The position numbers and the translations under genes were made by a program. From Ascaris suum (Eukaryota > Nematoda > Chromadorea > Rhabditida > Ascarididae): a stretch of 64,000 nucleotides of DNA. The notes beneath the pieces were generated by a model. It had not been told where the DNA came from. It worked only from the letters and a program-made list of their open reading frames with translations, and did not search any database. The stretch covers positions 3,550,501 through 3,614,500 of the forward strand of contig CM024191.1 in the NCBI GenBank assembly GCA_013433145.1, given 5' to 3'. Shown here piece by piece: positions 41,036 to 52,961 of this stretch; the stretch's first letter is position 1; each line of letters starts with the position of its first letter.

Positions 41036-44000
41036 TCAAGCCGACAACGTTAAATATTTTCTCAATTCTTTCTGACGATTCTTTCGGGGCTTCTTCTGAA
41101 CAGAATCTCCTTTCACTCCCGGAAAACTCCTCTTCCTTGCACGCTGTCTCATCATCTGGAAAATAATTTTACAACATCACGTGCAATGTCAATCACTTCT
41201 GCAACAAAATTTTTGAAGAACAATTAAACTGCACCACCCGCTCACCAAAACACAACGCAAACTTGACCTCAACCATGCCAGCTACTCAAGTTAACAACTA
41301 TCGCAGCTCATCACCTCACTCATCTTTTCGTTCTTTGCTAGGTGCGGTTATACACCTCCTTCAGTACACACGCTAACCTTCGCTCCACATAAAGCACTAG
41401 CATATCTGCGCAACGTATGCAAACAGCAAGGCGAATCTGCCACCGATTACTCTCACACTTTACCCGCGTGGCGCATTTTCGCTACCTGATTACCAAACAG
41501 GCACGTATCTTTCTCCACTAATTTTTTCAAGTTTTTCGGAAGATGGCTGTTTGTATTCAGTGCCTCCATTCATATACAACAAAACGACAACAACTATGGG
41601 CATAAGCTGATCAAATGTAAGCGAAGACACTGGAAAGCTCAAAGACATTCCTCTTTACGTTAATTCAACTGATGCCTCCTCTCCAGTAATACAGGCAGGA
41701 GCTCGTACCCCTCTAGTGAAAGTTTACTATCACCTCATTTTATACAAACACATTTTCAGCAATTCCTATCAGTCACCCTACCCCCCTCCCTCGTCCAACA
41801 AACTTACATGTATGACAACATTCCCCATATAATGATAGATGTAAGAAAAAACAGCGAATGGCAAACATTCACTGTGATTAGTCAGCACATAAAGTCCTCG
41901 CTAAACTGGAACAAAAATATTAGATTCAGGACGAGTACTTTAGTTCAGTCAAACTCGATTAGATCAGAGCAGGAAAATCAGGTCATTACCTTATCGTTCT
42001 TGCCTTTTCTAGGCAGATTTTTCCTTTGTGAATCGCGATGTCGAATTTTTGGTCCAGTATGCGAGGGAAGTGGTTTCTGCCCTCCAGACGCCATTTCCCT
42101 CTTCGTTTCTTCCACTTCCCTCAACGTCCTTCCGCTCATTCCTCTTCCTTTTGCTAACTTCTCCTTACTCTTCGTCAGACGTGACTCTCGAAGCCTCAGT
42201 GCCGACAGATTCTCGACAGAAAACTCCACTATAGGTCTCTGGAATAACAAGACTATGGAAAGATATCAGAGGTCAACCGAACAAGACAATAAATGCAAAA
42301 TCACTTCTATGGATGTGCAACCTACCTCAGCCACGTCTTTATTCATTACTTGTCGTCTATGGGATAGAGGCTCCACCCTGATAACTTGATATGAAACACT
42401 GGTAACGCGAGAGGCATTGACATGTTGTCGATCTAATTGTTTTGGAATAATGACTTTTCGACTAGTTAACAAAATGGCACATGGACGTGGTTGTTCAGTC
42501 CAGAAGTGATTCACTCCTTGTCATTCAATAATGCTTTGTGGATCCCCCTTCACAAAATGAACACAGCGACCAATGAATTTCAAAATGAATCCGATACATA
42601 ACTTCAACGGTCAACCTCTAACACTGATCTAACCTTTCGCTAATTACTGGCATCACATTTTAAAAAACAATAGGATGGGTTCCTCCAGGGATCCTCGCAT
42701 TGTGCTTCCAGATGCGTTTTCCTCATCTTCTTTCAATAGAAGGCACTCTGGCGGAATTAGCACATATTTGAATGGTAACTAAACTATTCTCCCAAAATAA
42801 GCACCAATTTAAGTAAAAAAAAAGTCGAATAAATCAACCTTCTGATCAGTAAATGTTTTCGGATTGTTGTTGAGGTTTCTAAGTGCTGCCAATGCGTCCG
42901 AATGCTCAGAGAATGCAACAAAACCAAAACCACGCGACTTTCCGGTGCCTTTCTCATCCAGCCTTCCTTTATCACGCCATATACGACACTGCAATTTAGT
43001 TTTTGCAGAAGATTGCTATTCTGCTTAGAATTTCGATAAGAAAAACGAGAAAAAGGTAGTGAGGTGAAGGGCAAATATGAGAGGAAGGGAAGAAAAAGAA
43101 GACTACCACATTGCACGCTATCTGCACTTGTTGCACTTCCTCTTGGCCTAAGTTTAAAATTTCCATAAAAACGAAAAAGAAATGAAAAACCAAACAAAGA
43201 CCTAAAAATGTGTACGTTGTTGCGAGCTGCTTAGATTGGAGTTCTGTGTAGCTTTTACACTCGAATCAATCTAAGACAGAACACTTCAGTTCCTCCTTCT
43301 CTATAAACATTCTCTGTGAAATAATCATTACCCTCCGTGAAATTCCTATTGGTAGATATGTTTATGAAAACTCACTTTAGGAAACACTCTTTCCCTCTAC
43401 CGTAAAGCTATAAAAAAAGGAATTTTTCCCTCTTACACGTTTTCTACTTCGTTTTATTTCAACATCCAGAAATTTGCTTTACTTCCAGAAAAAGGCATTC
43501 AGTTTCACGTCAATGATATCTCCCTTCCAAAAAACTTTGGGAAATTCATAATCCACGCGGTTTGGTGGATTTCGCTTCTCTCACAAAACCCCACCTCCTT
43601 TGCAATCGTCTTTGCTCTTAATAGCAATTCGTACTCCACTGACCACGATAATAACAACCTATAAAATGTGCAACCCTTCATATAAACGAGGTGACCACGA
43701 TGAACGAAAGGGAAGAAAAATCTTGTATGCTCATAACAACGTTGAAAGCCAACATTTCTAATGGATACCCACTTGTACGTACCTAAATTATAATCACACT
43801 CCTTCCGTTACTAAGTTAGTCACAGGAAGACCGGCGCCGTTCCAACTTGTTTCATTATATATTTTGAAAGAGTACCTATTCAGCCGCTTTTTCACGATGA
43901 TGCAGCTTTGATTTAGAGTTAAACAGAAAGGATGAAGGAAAAAGATGCTTACTTCAGTTATTTTCGCGTCGGGATTGCCCGCGGCGAGGAAGCAAAGCGA

Positions 44001-47000
44001 TCTCAGTGCCTTGTCGGTTAACGAAGTCGGTAAGTTGTGCACCACCAATCGTAACGGCGAGACAAACCTGAACTACAAAGGCAGTTAGATCCGGTATTAT
44101 CATACAGGTCTAACTGAACCACGCTAGTTTACAAAGAAATTATGAAGCGAAAGAAAAACACATGAAAACACATGGGGGCTACAAGATACAAAAAATAAAC
44201 GCGCCTCTTCAGACAGCGCCCTCGAGAAAGAAGACGTCTACAGAATTGCCTCTAGATGCTTAATTAGCTCAAAGCGAGTAGCCCACTTGGAAAACATCGA
44301 GCTTATTGCGTTCCAGCGAGAAAATGTACGAGGAATCACAGGGAATGTTCGAAGGAAGTAAGGGATCGATTGGAGAGTGAAAATTTGTGCTTTTTGAGTC
44401 AATTGTGCCCTCTTTGATTCTCTTCTATTTCCAATGACATTTAATATTATTAGTGAACTGAACACAACTAACATATGCAAATTGCGTAGCTTGGCCTTTG
44501 CAGCTAGCGCAAGCTTTGCTCTCTTCTTCGCATCCATTTCGCTCATCCCCTTCGCCGCTGCCGTCCCGGCACGCACAATCCCCACTCGTAACAGATGCAA
44601 ATTCCGTTTATCTTTCAGTCTTTTCTTTAAATTTTCCTATAAAACGAATAAATTTGCAGTTATAACTAAGAACGATGCAATTGCATGACTAAAAATATAA
44701 AAACTGCATACAACTATGCAAGTCTCAGGATTTATAATTTCACGTCTTCTCTTCATCTAAACGAGTAAGTGAACCTTTTCCACGCAATAAATGTGTGCTG
44801 ACTTCTCCGATTGAGTGTGCCTAATACCGGCATATTTGAACGAATTCCGCTATCACATTATAAGATCACTTTAAAAATGGCTTCAGATACCGGAATATGA
44901 ATTAGACAAAAAAAATTTTAAAAAAAGGGCAATCGCTGAAGAAATGAGTCGAATTCCTAAAATAAAACGAGAATACACATAGCGCTAAACAAACATAGCC
45001 CACAAACATCTCAACCGCGTCCACTAGTCTTTTGATAACGGTGTTATTTAAATGTCGGATATCACTGATAGCAATCTACTCTAAGTGAAATATTCACATA
45101 AAACATATAACTAAGCATGCAATTTCATATGGTCTTTGATAAACTAAGGGAACCTCAAAAAACACCATGACAACAACAGAAAGCAATACTGAATTAGATT
45201 AAGATGGAAGAAAAAAAAAGCATGAAAAGAGGCAGAAGAGAACCTTCTCAATCGCAGCTGCATCATTTCTTGGTAATGCACGATGTCCAAATATCCTCCG
45301 ACCATCGATCGTCACTCCCGGATCCTCCAAATAAACTTATTCAACATAGACATCTATGGATGAACACCTTCGAGGGAACAAGTTGATATCACTCAAGAAC
45401 ACACCCAAATACGACCGACAATACGAACAACGAAGTAAGCAGCAATTTTCGCAGGCAGCATTCAAAACTTTGTAAGGTGATGCATCCTTTTCTTTATGAA
45501 CTCTTCTTGAATACTCGTTGCAATGCACATCGAGTGATTTATCTGACAATGGGCATTTACACAAAACAAAACCTAAATCTACACACGGAAGTACTGTGGC
45601 TATCCGCTTGCCTACGCGAACCTATACTTCATCACGTCATCTTTCAGCTACTCTTTCCTTCTTCACTCTGTACTGCAGGCCAGTGAGCCTAACAAAATTT
45701 TTACGAATGTGTCATTCGATTCTGTAAAAATTTTCGCAAAAATTTACCCACAAAGCTTATTTAAAAAAGAAGAAAGAAATGAGACGAACAGTTGTAATTG
45801 CATCGAGACATGTGTCTGCGTCACTTTTCGACTCGAAATATACGAATCCACTTCCTTTTGAATGATCGCTATCCGCGTAACGACAAATTATCGCCAATTC
45901 GATCTGGCCAAACTTCGATAATGCCTCTTTTAGCATTTCATCGGTCGTTTCATACGTCATATTTCTAAACTTGAAATTCCATTAAAAACAGCAATTAAAA
46001 TAAGGTAGCCATTGCAAAGAATTAATTGCTCGTTTTACTTGATACATTTACCCATTAAATTCCAAATCTCATTAACAAGAATAAGCTTACTATCAACAGT
46101 AAATATTTTTTAAAACGTTGTGAACGACCTGAACAAACAATTGTTAATAAACCACTAGAAAAGAACTGCCAATATAACAACTGTCAATGTGGAAATCCCA
46201 CCGAAAAACGTCGAGTATAACCGTCAAGTATCTCTATTTATATTGCATCATAGTCGATGAACAGAGAGAAGACATCGATATAACAGAGCACCACAACGGC
46301 TAATATACATTTTTATTTGATGCTTACAAATAATGCTTCCTCAATCTACTTGATTCTTCATGTGTGATAAATAAAAGCAAGATGAATGAGCTGAGCAATT
46401 AGAAAGCCAGCCGTGGATATCCTACTCCTGCTTTAACTCCCCTCCCCTCTCCCCACCGCTGCGGCAATACTCCAGTTACACTCAAATAAAAGAGCAATGA
46501 GGGTTGCTGCTAACCTAACGAAGACAACACGATGTTGCTGGATCGCCTCGTTTGGCTTCGATTCGCACTCACTTTGTTTTCTGTTAGAAAAACCCTCGTG
46601 GGATTCAAGCTTATCTCTTTCTATTTCATCCTCACTAGGCTCTTCACTTGCACTTTCCTCGTTCTCGTCCTCTTCATTTCCTCTGCTGCCTGACGCTTTC
46701 TCAACATCCACTTTTGCCTCAGGGCTCTTCACTTTTATTCCTTTCTTTTCCTTCTCCACTGTCCTTTCTAAAAAATCATATCGTTGAATTAGGCAAACCA
46801 CTCAACACTGAGCAAGGCACTGCGAACTATTTAAAATCGAAACCTAACTTTGCATAATAAGCAAATTTCACAAGTAAAGTCATACAACACTACAAAAAGA
46901 CTGTCACTGAATAAGAACGCTCACTTAATCAAAAAAAACGCGTAAATAAAATCGGTTACTTCCACTAAGCGCAATACCTTCAAAATTGGCACTCTCATAG

Positions 47001-48131
47001 GTGTCTTTGTCTATCGCCCAATCCACCGCTACCTTCCGACCATTAACCTGCAACAAAACAGTTAATACCTTTAAGGAACACCTTTAAGAATCCGCAGGTA
47101 TTACAACAAGAAAACAACAATGTTTGATTTTTTTTGAACCACTTCATTTGACATTTAGCACAACTAAATACATCTTTACACATGAATTAACACATGTTGG
47201 TGTTTGCTGCCTTTAGGGAGTTGAATGAGCTGAGGGGTAAATACAATGAAGTGACGCAAACCTCAGACATATTAAGCGATTGCATAGCATTCTTAGCATC
47301 TTTTCGATCCCTGAACTGAATAAATGCGAATCCAGCACACGATTGTGGATAGCGAGGATCCTTACATGATGGTAGAACGATTTCAGTGAAAGGTCCAAAT
47401 TTGCTGCATAAAACTTGCAAATCTTCTTTCTTCGTCTGAAAAAAACAACAACAAATAAACCAATAAAAACCTAGCCAATACTAATATAATCTCTCTCAAT
47501 AAAACTTATCAAAACTTGAGGCAAAATAATTTCCAATTGAAAGCATTTGTCATCGTTCTCCTGACACAATACTTGGAAGAAATTTGGTAAACTTCCCTCA
47601 TTGGGTGGTCAAAAATTTATAGATTTTATAAACAGCTAGAACTAAATCAATAGGAAGACAGCGGCTGGGTCGATGAGACAAACGACTACACGATAAAGTC
47701 AAAATATAATTTTGCGAAACAAAAACACCTTTGACTTAACAAAATGAGAACTCTGTGACCCGCCCACACATTGGCCAAACTTGTTCGCTCCGCTTATAAC
47801 CGAACGGAGAACTCCGACCACATATTTGGAACTCCGACCAAGCAGCCGATGTCTACGCCAGTTCAAAGGTACCAGATACTTTGACGGTTTCAATGGCATC
47901 AGCGTTTATACTTTGCTTAATTTTTTTGCAAAAAGAACTAACATTAAATGCAATATTGCGCATTATAAGGCGCCATCCTTTGCGTTTAGCGTCTTGAAAA
48001 TATTTTCGTCCATCGATTTTTTCCACTCCTCGAGCAGTACCTTTTCCACTACCAATGGGCAGCTCGAGATTTTCCTCCTCACTATCGCTATCCTCATCCA
48101 CTCTGTGCTGTGTTCGTCGTCGACTGCTCAT
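41036..48131 (-). CDS. rbm-28: RBM28-like nucleolar RNA-binding protein with three RRMs
   Basis: Putative ribosome-biogenesis or U6-type snRNP factor of the nucleolus (RBM28/Nop4 family). Eleven exons, all phase-consistent: 48131-47943, 47435-47262, 47047-46978, 46767-46515, 45964-45790, 45324-45244, 44636-44473, 44067-43953, 42988-42839, 42238-41990, 41155-41036; 579 residues. The N-terminus is acidic (1-40). The first RRM is at about 54-140 (RNP2 LIMRNI, RNP1 AGFAFIQF), followed by a Glu/Ser/Lys-rich linker at 146-220. The second RRM is at about 223-312 (RNP2 VVFVRNM, split by an intron; RNP1 GSGFVYF). A KDKRNLHLLR segment precedes a Lys/Ala helix, a family hallmark. The third RRM is at about 375-465 (RNP2 LVVHNLP, RNP1 SRGFGFVAF), then RPIVEFSVEN and a very basic tail. 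Human RBM28 has four RRMs and 759 residues; the human first RRM has no counterpart here. The exon 6 acceptor (TTTGGAG) is the weakest site. Confidence 0.9.
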
Positions 48132-49490
48132 TCCGAAAACACAGAATCCTGATTGCAACGAGATTAAGAACGCATCCGAATCAAACAAGTCTTTTATAAA
48201 TATCCATTTGGTATATTATAGAACAGTATCGTCGTTATTATTCTATGTGTAGCACATCAAATATTAAGCTCCGATTGCTAAAACATCGACGGGTTGATAT
48301 TACACCATCCAAATATATTCTATTACCGCCGGCTGTCAGAACAGAGCGTCATCACGGAAAAACAGTTCAATGCGAATGCAAAAAATAAATACAACAAGCT
48401 AGACAGCAAAACAGCACTTATTCCCTTATAAGCGCTTACCGTAAAGCTCAACCGCCACTTATATGCGTAATGCAGTGGGACGGATATTGCGTTTAAATTG
48501 CTTTATGTACGCAAGAGAAAACCATCGCTGAATGCCGCCACTCCTCCCCCCTTTCCTTCACCAATAAAGAACAAAGAGGTAAAAAGCGTGCCCAACCCAT
48601 TTGTCTATATTCGCTGCTTCCTTCGACGACGGCACACTCAACGTTTGGAGGTGGACAAATAGAAAATTTTGACGCATTGATGACATGAAGGTTATAGACT
48701 AAGAAACGAAAAGTCGGAAAGTTGATGAAAAACAGTGTTTTTAGAGGTCACTCAGTTTCCTTAAAATATCCCACAAATTGGGAGAATTCCTTTCCCTCTC
48801 CCCATGCCATCCCCCCCCCCCCCGCCTCACCATTGCAGTTCCGTAGAATGTTAAGTGAAATTTCGAACGGGTTAGGAACTTTTGTATCTCGCATGCATTA
48901 AAATAAACATAAAAATAATGATAAAGATAATAGTAACGTGCGAAAAGCAATAATTTCCTCCTCTCGTTACTCTGTTTTGGAAAGAAAACGTTCCACGTTT
49001 GAATAGATCTTTCGAAGTGATTTTGTGTTCAGAAATGAAAGGAGAAATTCAAATAGGTTCGAAGCAGAGGATAGAGAAAAATTTAGCACACAGTATGCAG
49101 CGGAAGTTGCGACGGTTGAGGATTAAATGTTTCTCCAGTTCCGGTTGCATCCGAGGTCGGGTGCATCATAGACTCCTTTCAGAAGATTCTGATCTTATAC
49201 CTGACAAAATTTCTGAGTTCGAAATTCCAGCCTCACTTGATGTCATCCTTTCTCTCTAGAATGAACAAGAACATCCGAGATACACCGGAAACTGGTGCGA
49301 ATGATCATCGAGAGCACGAGTTGAGTTCTGACGGAAGTTTATGGATAAATACCTAACCGAAAGTTTCACTCTCAAAATCCATTTATCAGTTCCATCCTCG
49401 AAAAATGGATTTCTCGAACCGTCTAACCCCTCAACAGCAGTCCTACAACACCCTTCACTTCGAAATCTAGCGATAACGGGGGTCGACGCA
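48132..49490. other. Upstream flank of the RBM28-like gene
   Basis: This should contain the promoter of the minus-strand gene, but I recognise no specific element. It includes a run of 13 C at 48811-48823 and an 86-codon plus-strand frame (48999-49259) of basic then acidic composition with no family resemblance. That frame ends shortly before the inverted-repeat element and may be chance. Confidence 0.45.
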
Positions 49491-49747
49491 CTTAGCCACA
49501 AGCGCACGCGCACAAGAGAGACGGAGGGAGACCGCGCGCGTCCTCGGAGAGAGAGGCGGTAGTGGCCACTCGGCAATAAAAGTGTCGCAGTAAATATGAA
49601 AATATACCGTAAGGAAACAAAATTGGAAAGACGAGTTTCAGCACATTTTAAAGAGCATTGAATGCTCTATCAGAATCATTAATAAGCTGAGACAAAAACA
49701 AGAACTTTTCTATAAGATCAATTTCTTATGTGACGCGCAGTTGACAT
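49491..49747 (+). repeat. Left terminal inverted repeat
   Basis: Outer end starts CTTAGCCACAAGCGCACGC, inner end ATGTGACGCGCAGTTGACA. It pairs with 52961-52709 read in reverse complement. The GC-rich outer third (to about 49563) followed by an AT-rich inner part is the same in both arms. Confidence 0.88.
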
Positions 49748-50039
49748 AATTTGCAGAGTCGAAGTACATGCGTTACAGAGACTGACGTAAGTTGACACTG
49801 CTGACATATGCGAGCGATTTAAGAAAGCAATCGCTCGACGAATCACCGAAACCCCATCACTGACTCGAAGTGGCAACAGATGTCGTTTCTCAACAGGATC
49901 GTGGGTCTCTTCTAGAGATATGAAGCAAGCATCTGAAATCTCAGATATGATAGGGATCATGGCGAAAAGACTTTATATAAGTAGCGCAAGTTTTGTGTTG
50001 CTTCAATTACGAGCGCTTAACAAGTGAAACACCGCGAGT

Positions 50040-51065
50040 TTGGTGCTACTTCAATTGTGGAAGAAATCAGAGATGTGCTGTTTATGTCTGACGAGGTGGC
50101 GAGGAAAAGGATGTAAGGAATATGGCCTATCGAGCCAGATGTAGCTATTTCATCGAAGTATCCTTGTCAGCCGGAACAGGCGCAAAACAAGGGAACATTA
50201 GTTCCCGACATCCTTATCAACTCTCGAAGGACTCTTGAGAAGATGGAGACTGCAGATGGTTTCAATGTATTCAGCAAATAACTCCAAATGCTTCTCGTTG
50301 CGGACGAAGTGGTACTCATTGCCGATGACCCAAAAAACTTGCAGTATTCACTGAACGAGCTCAACAAGAATGCCAAGAAAATTGGGCTCAGCATTTGCAA
50401 ATGCAAAACGAAGTGGATGAAAAATGCGTTCTGTCGCTAGTTTCTCAGGAAGCTCGATAGTGAAAATATCGAACTTGTGGAGCCGTTTGTACACTTAGGA
50501 TAGACTTGCAAATGAGCGGCGATTTGGGTCAGGAATTAAGCAGATGAAAAAGAGCGCATTGGCTAATATTCACCAAGCTCAACGATGTCTATTGCGACCC
50601 AATGATAAAAATGTCCGTAAAGGAGAACTCTTCACTTCGACGGCCATCCCTGTTCTTCTGTGAGGAGCGAAATGTGAAATATCAGACTCGCTGAAGAAAA
50701 CAAAGTAGCAACGACCCAGCGAGCAATGGAAAGGGGAATGGAAAGTATCAACAAACTGCAACACACCACAAACGAAGAGTTGCGTTCTGGATCCGCTTTG
50801 AAGGATATCGTTGAAGAAATGTACAAAAGAAAACTAAGGTAAGCTGGTCACGTAGCCAGGTTAAATGACTATAGATGGACTAAGTAAATCTTCCAGTGGT
50901 AACCAAGAGACGTAAAACGGTCACGCGGCAGGCCGCAACAAGGGGGGAGGACCCGCTGAGGCGCATATATGTAGTTACTTGGATGCGGAGGGCTCAGGAT
51001 CGCTGTAGATGGAAGAGTTGCTAGCTGCATCGATGGGGGGAACGATGAAATCGACGAAATCACGG
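50040..51065 (+). pseudogene. Decayed non-LTR retrotransposon reverse transcriptase, 3' part
   Basis: Relic of the palm, thumb and C-terminal region of a LINE-type reverse transcriptase (CR1/RTE-like). The plus strand shows, in shifting frames, a line like ADEVVLIADDPK with a following NELNKNAKKIGLSI helix near 50300-50400 (the catalytic FADD box has become VADE), then the thumb and, near 50820-50935, the AGHVAR-N-RWTK and PRDVKRSRGRPQ signature typical of these elements. Several stop codons and frame breaks mean that it cannot be translated. The 5' end (endonuclease, fingers) is absent, as expected for 5'-truncated LINE copies. It lies inside the inverted-repeat element. Confidence 0.75.
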
Positions 51066-52539
51066 CTGTTTAAAGTATTCAAAGTAAAGTAGCCTTGCCA
51101 GACTCCATCCATCGCAGTGCACATATAGATGTCTAAGTCGAAGCATAGCGCTGCATCTATTGAGTCAATGTCGGCTCCCCAACGCAGAGTATCAATAGTG
51201 TTCAGCGCTGTGTTCCGTTTCCATTACAGCATTTCACCCACACTGTTATACGTGGCCGTGGATATGAACATCTCTGAAATCTACTCACACTCATTTATGA
51301 TCTGGCTCTCATTTTAAAGCATTGTTTAGCGATTCCTCTGAAGCAGTGAATTGTTTTGTAACATTCAAAACGATAACTATCCAAAGCTCAGTCTTCTGCG
51401 ATATGTGAAGGTGATGAGAATGATCGGATATCTGGGTGATGATGTCCCGTTAACTTGATGCAACACGCGAGTGCTCTGAAAAGCCGAAATGAATCGCTCG
51501 CTATCTAATGCTAACGCCACATTCCACTGCTAGGAGCCTTTCTTGTGCGAAATAAGCATGCTTGGAGCAGCCCTTAACATCCTAATGGCACTGTGCAAAA
51601 AATGCGTTGCCCATTAACTTTTTGAAGGTTGAGCACTGCATGCGGCTTATGCCGTTAACAAGCTTCCGATCCGCTTGAGTCGACTTAATAATAGGTTGCA
51701 TTGTCGAATGCGCAAACTTTGTTTCGACAGGTTCTGCCCTCGGAACGCTTCGGATGCGAGAAACTGCTTACCATGATGCTGGGTGTAAAAAACAATTGCC
51801 ATCACCTCTGACTGCACCGTCGCTCATTCTCCTGGTTTCTTGATCGACTTGGAATGAACACGAGTCGGTGGACAGGTAACTTGCACGTGAGGCAAGTACT
51901 TCTAAACGTTATTCAGCCATTCTAGATTAGTGGCTGAAAACGAGTGCTCTTGATAGCCCCATCTTCTTTATGATCTCCTCCACATCTTACGCTTTGGCTG
52001 GCTTCTTTGGCTAGAGCTGCGCACTTCAAATGACTGCTTACATTGAAGGTTTCCTGCTTTGTAACCACCTGTGGTCGCCTGCCATGTAATTCGCAATTCT
52101 TCGAATTGGGAGCATGTCGCCGTCGAGCTGCTTTTTCCTTCACAATCCTGACTTGTCTATGTCGGAGAGCAAGTGCTGCATGCAATCAAACTATGTCAGT
52201 GCAATTAACTAGACGCTGAAAGCGTCGATTGGCTTTTTACCATCAAACGAACTTACAATGCCCGTTATCGGTATGCCTATACGGGAAAGAAATGAAGTGA
52301 TGGAAACCTGGAACTGTCGAAGTGAAGAATTCATAACCGATGCATATAACAATCGCATGAAAGATCCATTCATGAAGAGCCACAGGGAGTTTAAAGCAAC
52401 TTAAGAACGATTGGGTCACTTCATTAAACCGTCGAGGGTCGATTCATGAATTCAGTTCACCAATAAGAACACAGTGTCACAGATGCACGAGAATAACGCA
52501 TAAGATAATGCATAACGCGACATTGAAATTTATGGCAAT
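51066..52539. other. Interior of the inverted-repeat element, unassigned
   Basis: About 1.5 kb between the LINE relic and the right arm. It contains a 62-codon plus-strand frame (51129-51317) and an 87-codon minus-strand basic frame (52185-51922), neither recognisable. No transposase motif was seen. Confidence 0.45.
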
Positions 52540-52647
52540 TGCACGTCGCATAAGAAATTGATCTTATAGAAAAGTTCTTGTTTTTGTCTCAGGTTATTAA
52601 TGATTCTGATAGAGTTTTTAATGCTCTTTAAAATGTGCCTAGTCACT
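52540..52647 (-). repeat. Extra partial copy of the right arm
   Basis: About 108 bases matching the inner part of the right arm (from GTCGCATAAGAAATTGATCT through the CTCTTTAAAATGTG phrase), in the same orientation, about 175 bases before the full arm. This copy has diverged more and has lost half of the AGAGCATTGAATGCTCT palindrome. Confidence 0.85.
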
Positions 52648-52708
52648 GTTTCCAAATCTTTCCTTCATACACTTATGGCCCCGATATATCGGTGACCGTG
52701 CAATTTTT

Positions 52709-52961
52709 GTCAACTGCGCGTCACATAAGAAATTGATCTTATAGAAAAGTTCTTGTTTTTGTCTCAGCTTATTAATGATTCTGATAGAGCATTCAATGCT
52801 CTTTAAAATGTGTTGAAACTCGTCTTTCGAATTTTGTTTCCTTATGGTATATTTTCCTATTTATTGCGACATTTTTATTGCCAAGTGACCACTACCGCGC
52901 CGCTCGCCGAGGACGCGCGAGGTCTCTCCATTTGTCTCGTGCGCCTGCGCTTGTGGCTAAG
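52709..52961 (-). repeat. Right terminal inverted repeat
   Basis: Reverse complement of the left arm, starting TGTCAACTGCGCGTCACATA on the plus strand and ending CGCTTGTGGCTAAG. Differences from the left arm are single-base changes and a few short indels, mainly in the GC-rich outer part. Confidence 0.88.

Larger units (their letters stand above)
49491..52961. mobile_element. 3.47-kb inverted-repeat element (foldback or DNA-transposon type)
   Basis: Two arms of about 255 bp face each other: 49491-49747 and 52709-52961. Read inwards, both begin CTTAGCCACAAGCGC and end near GCGCAGTTGACA, with a shared sequence around GCAATAAAA and a shared palindrome AGAGCATTGAATGCTCT. Identity by eye is high, with scattered substitutions and small indels. 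The inside carries a LINE relic and otherwise no open transposase, so it is a non-autonomous or composite element. I could not see a clear target-site duplication. Outside the arms, a short GGGT-like extension may also be shared. Confidence 0.85.

Noticed and set aside
41808..42389. 193-codon plus-strand frame
   Set aside because: Antisense to a well-supported coding exon of the RBM28-like gene (42238-41990). The real reading frame is on the minus strand.
46497..46857. Ser/Phe-rich plus-strand frames of 96 and 69 codons
   Set aside because: They are the antisense of the acidic Glu/Ser/Lys linker of the RBM28-like protein.
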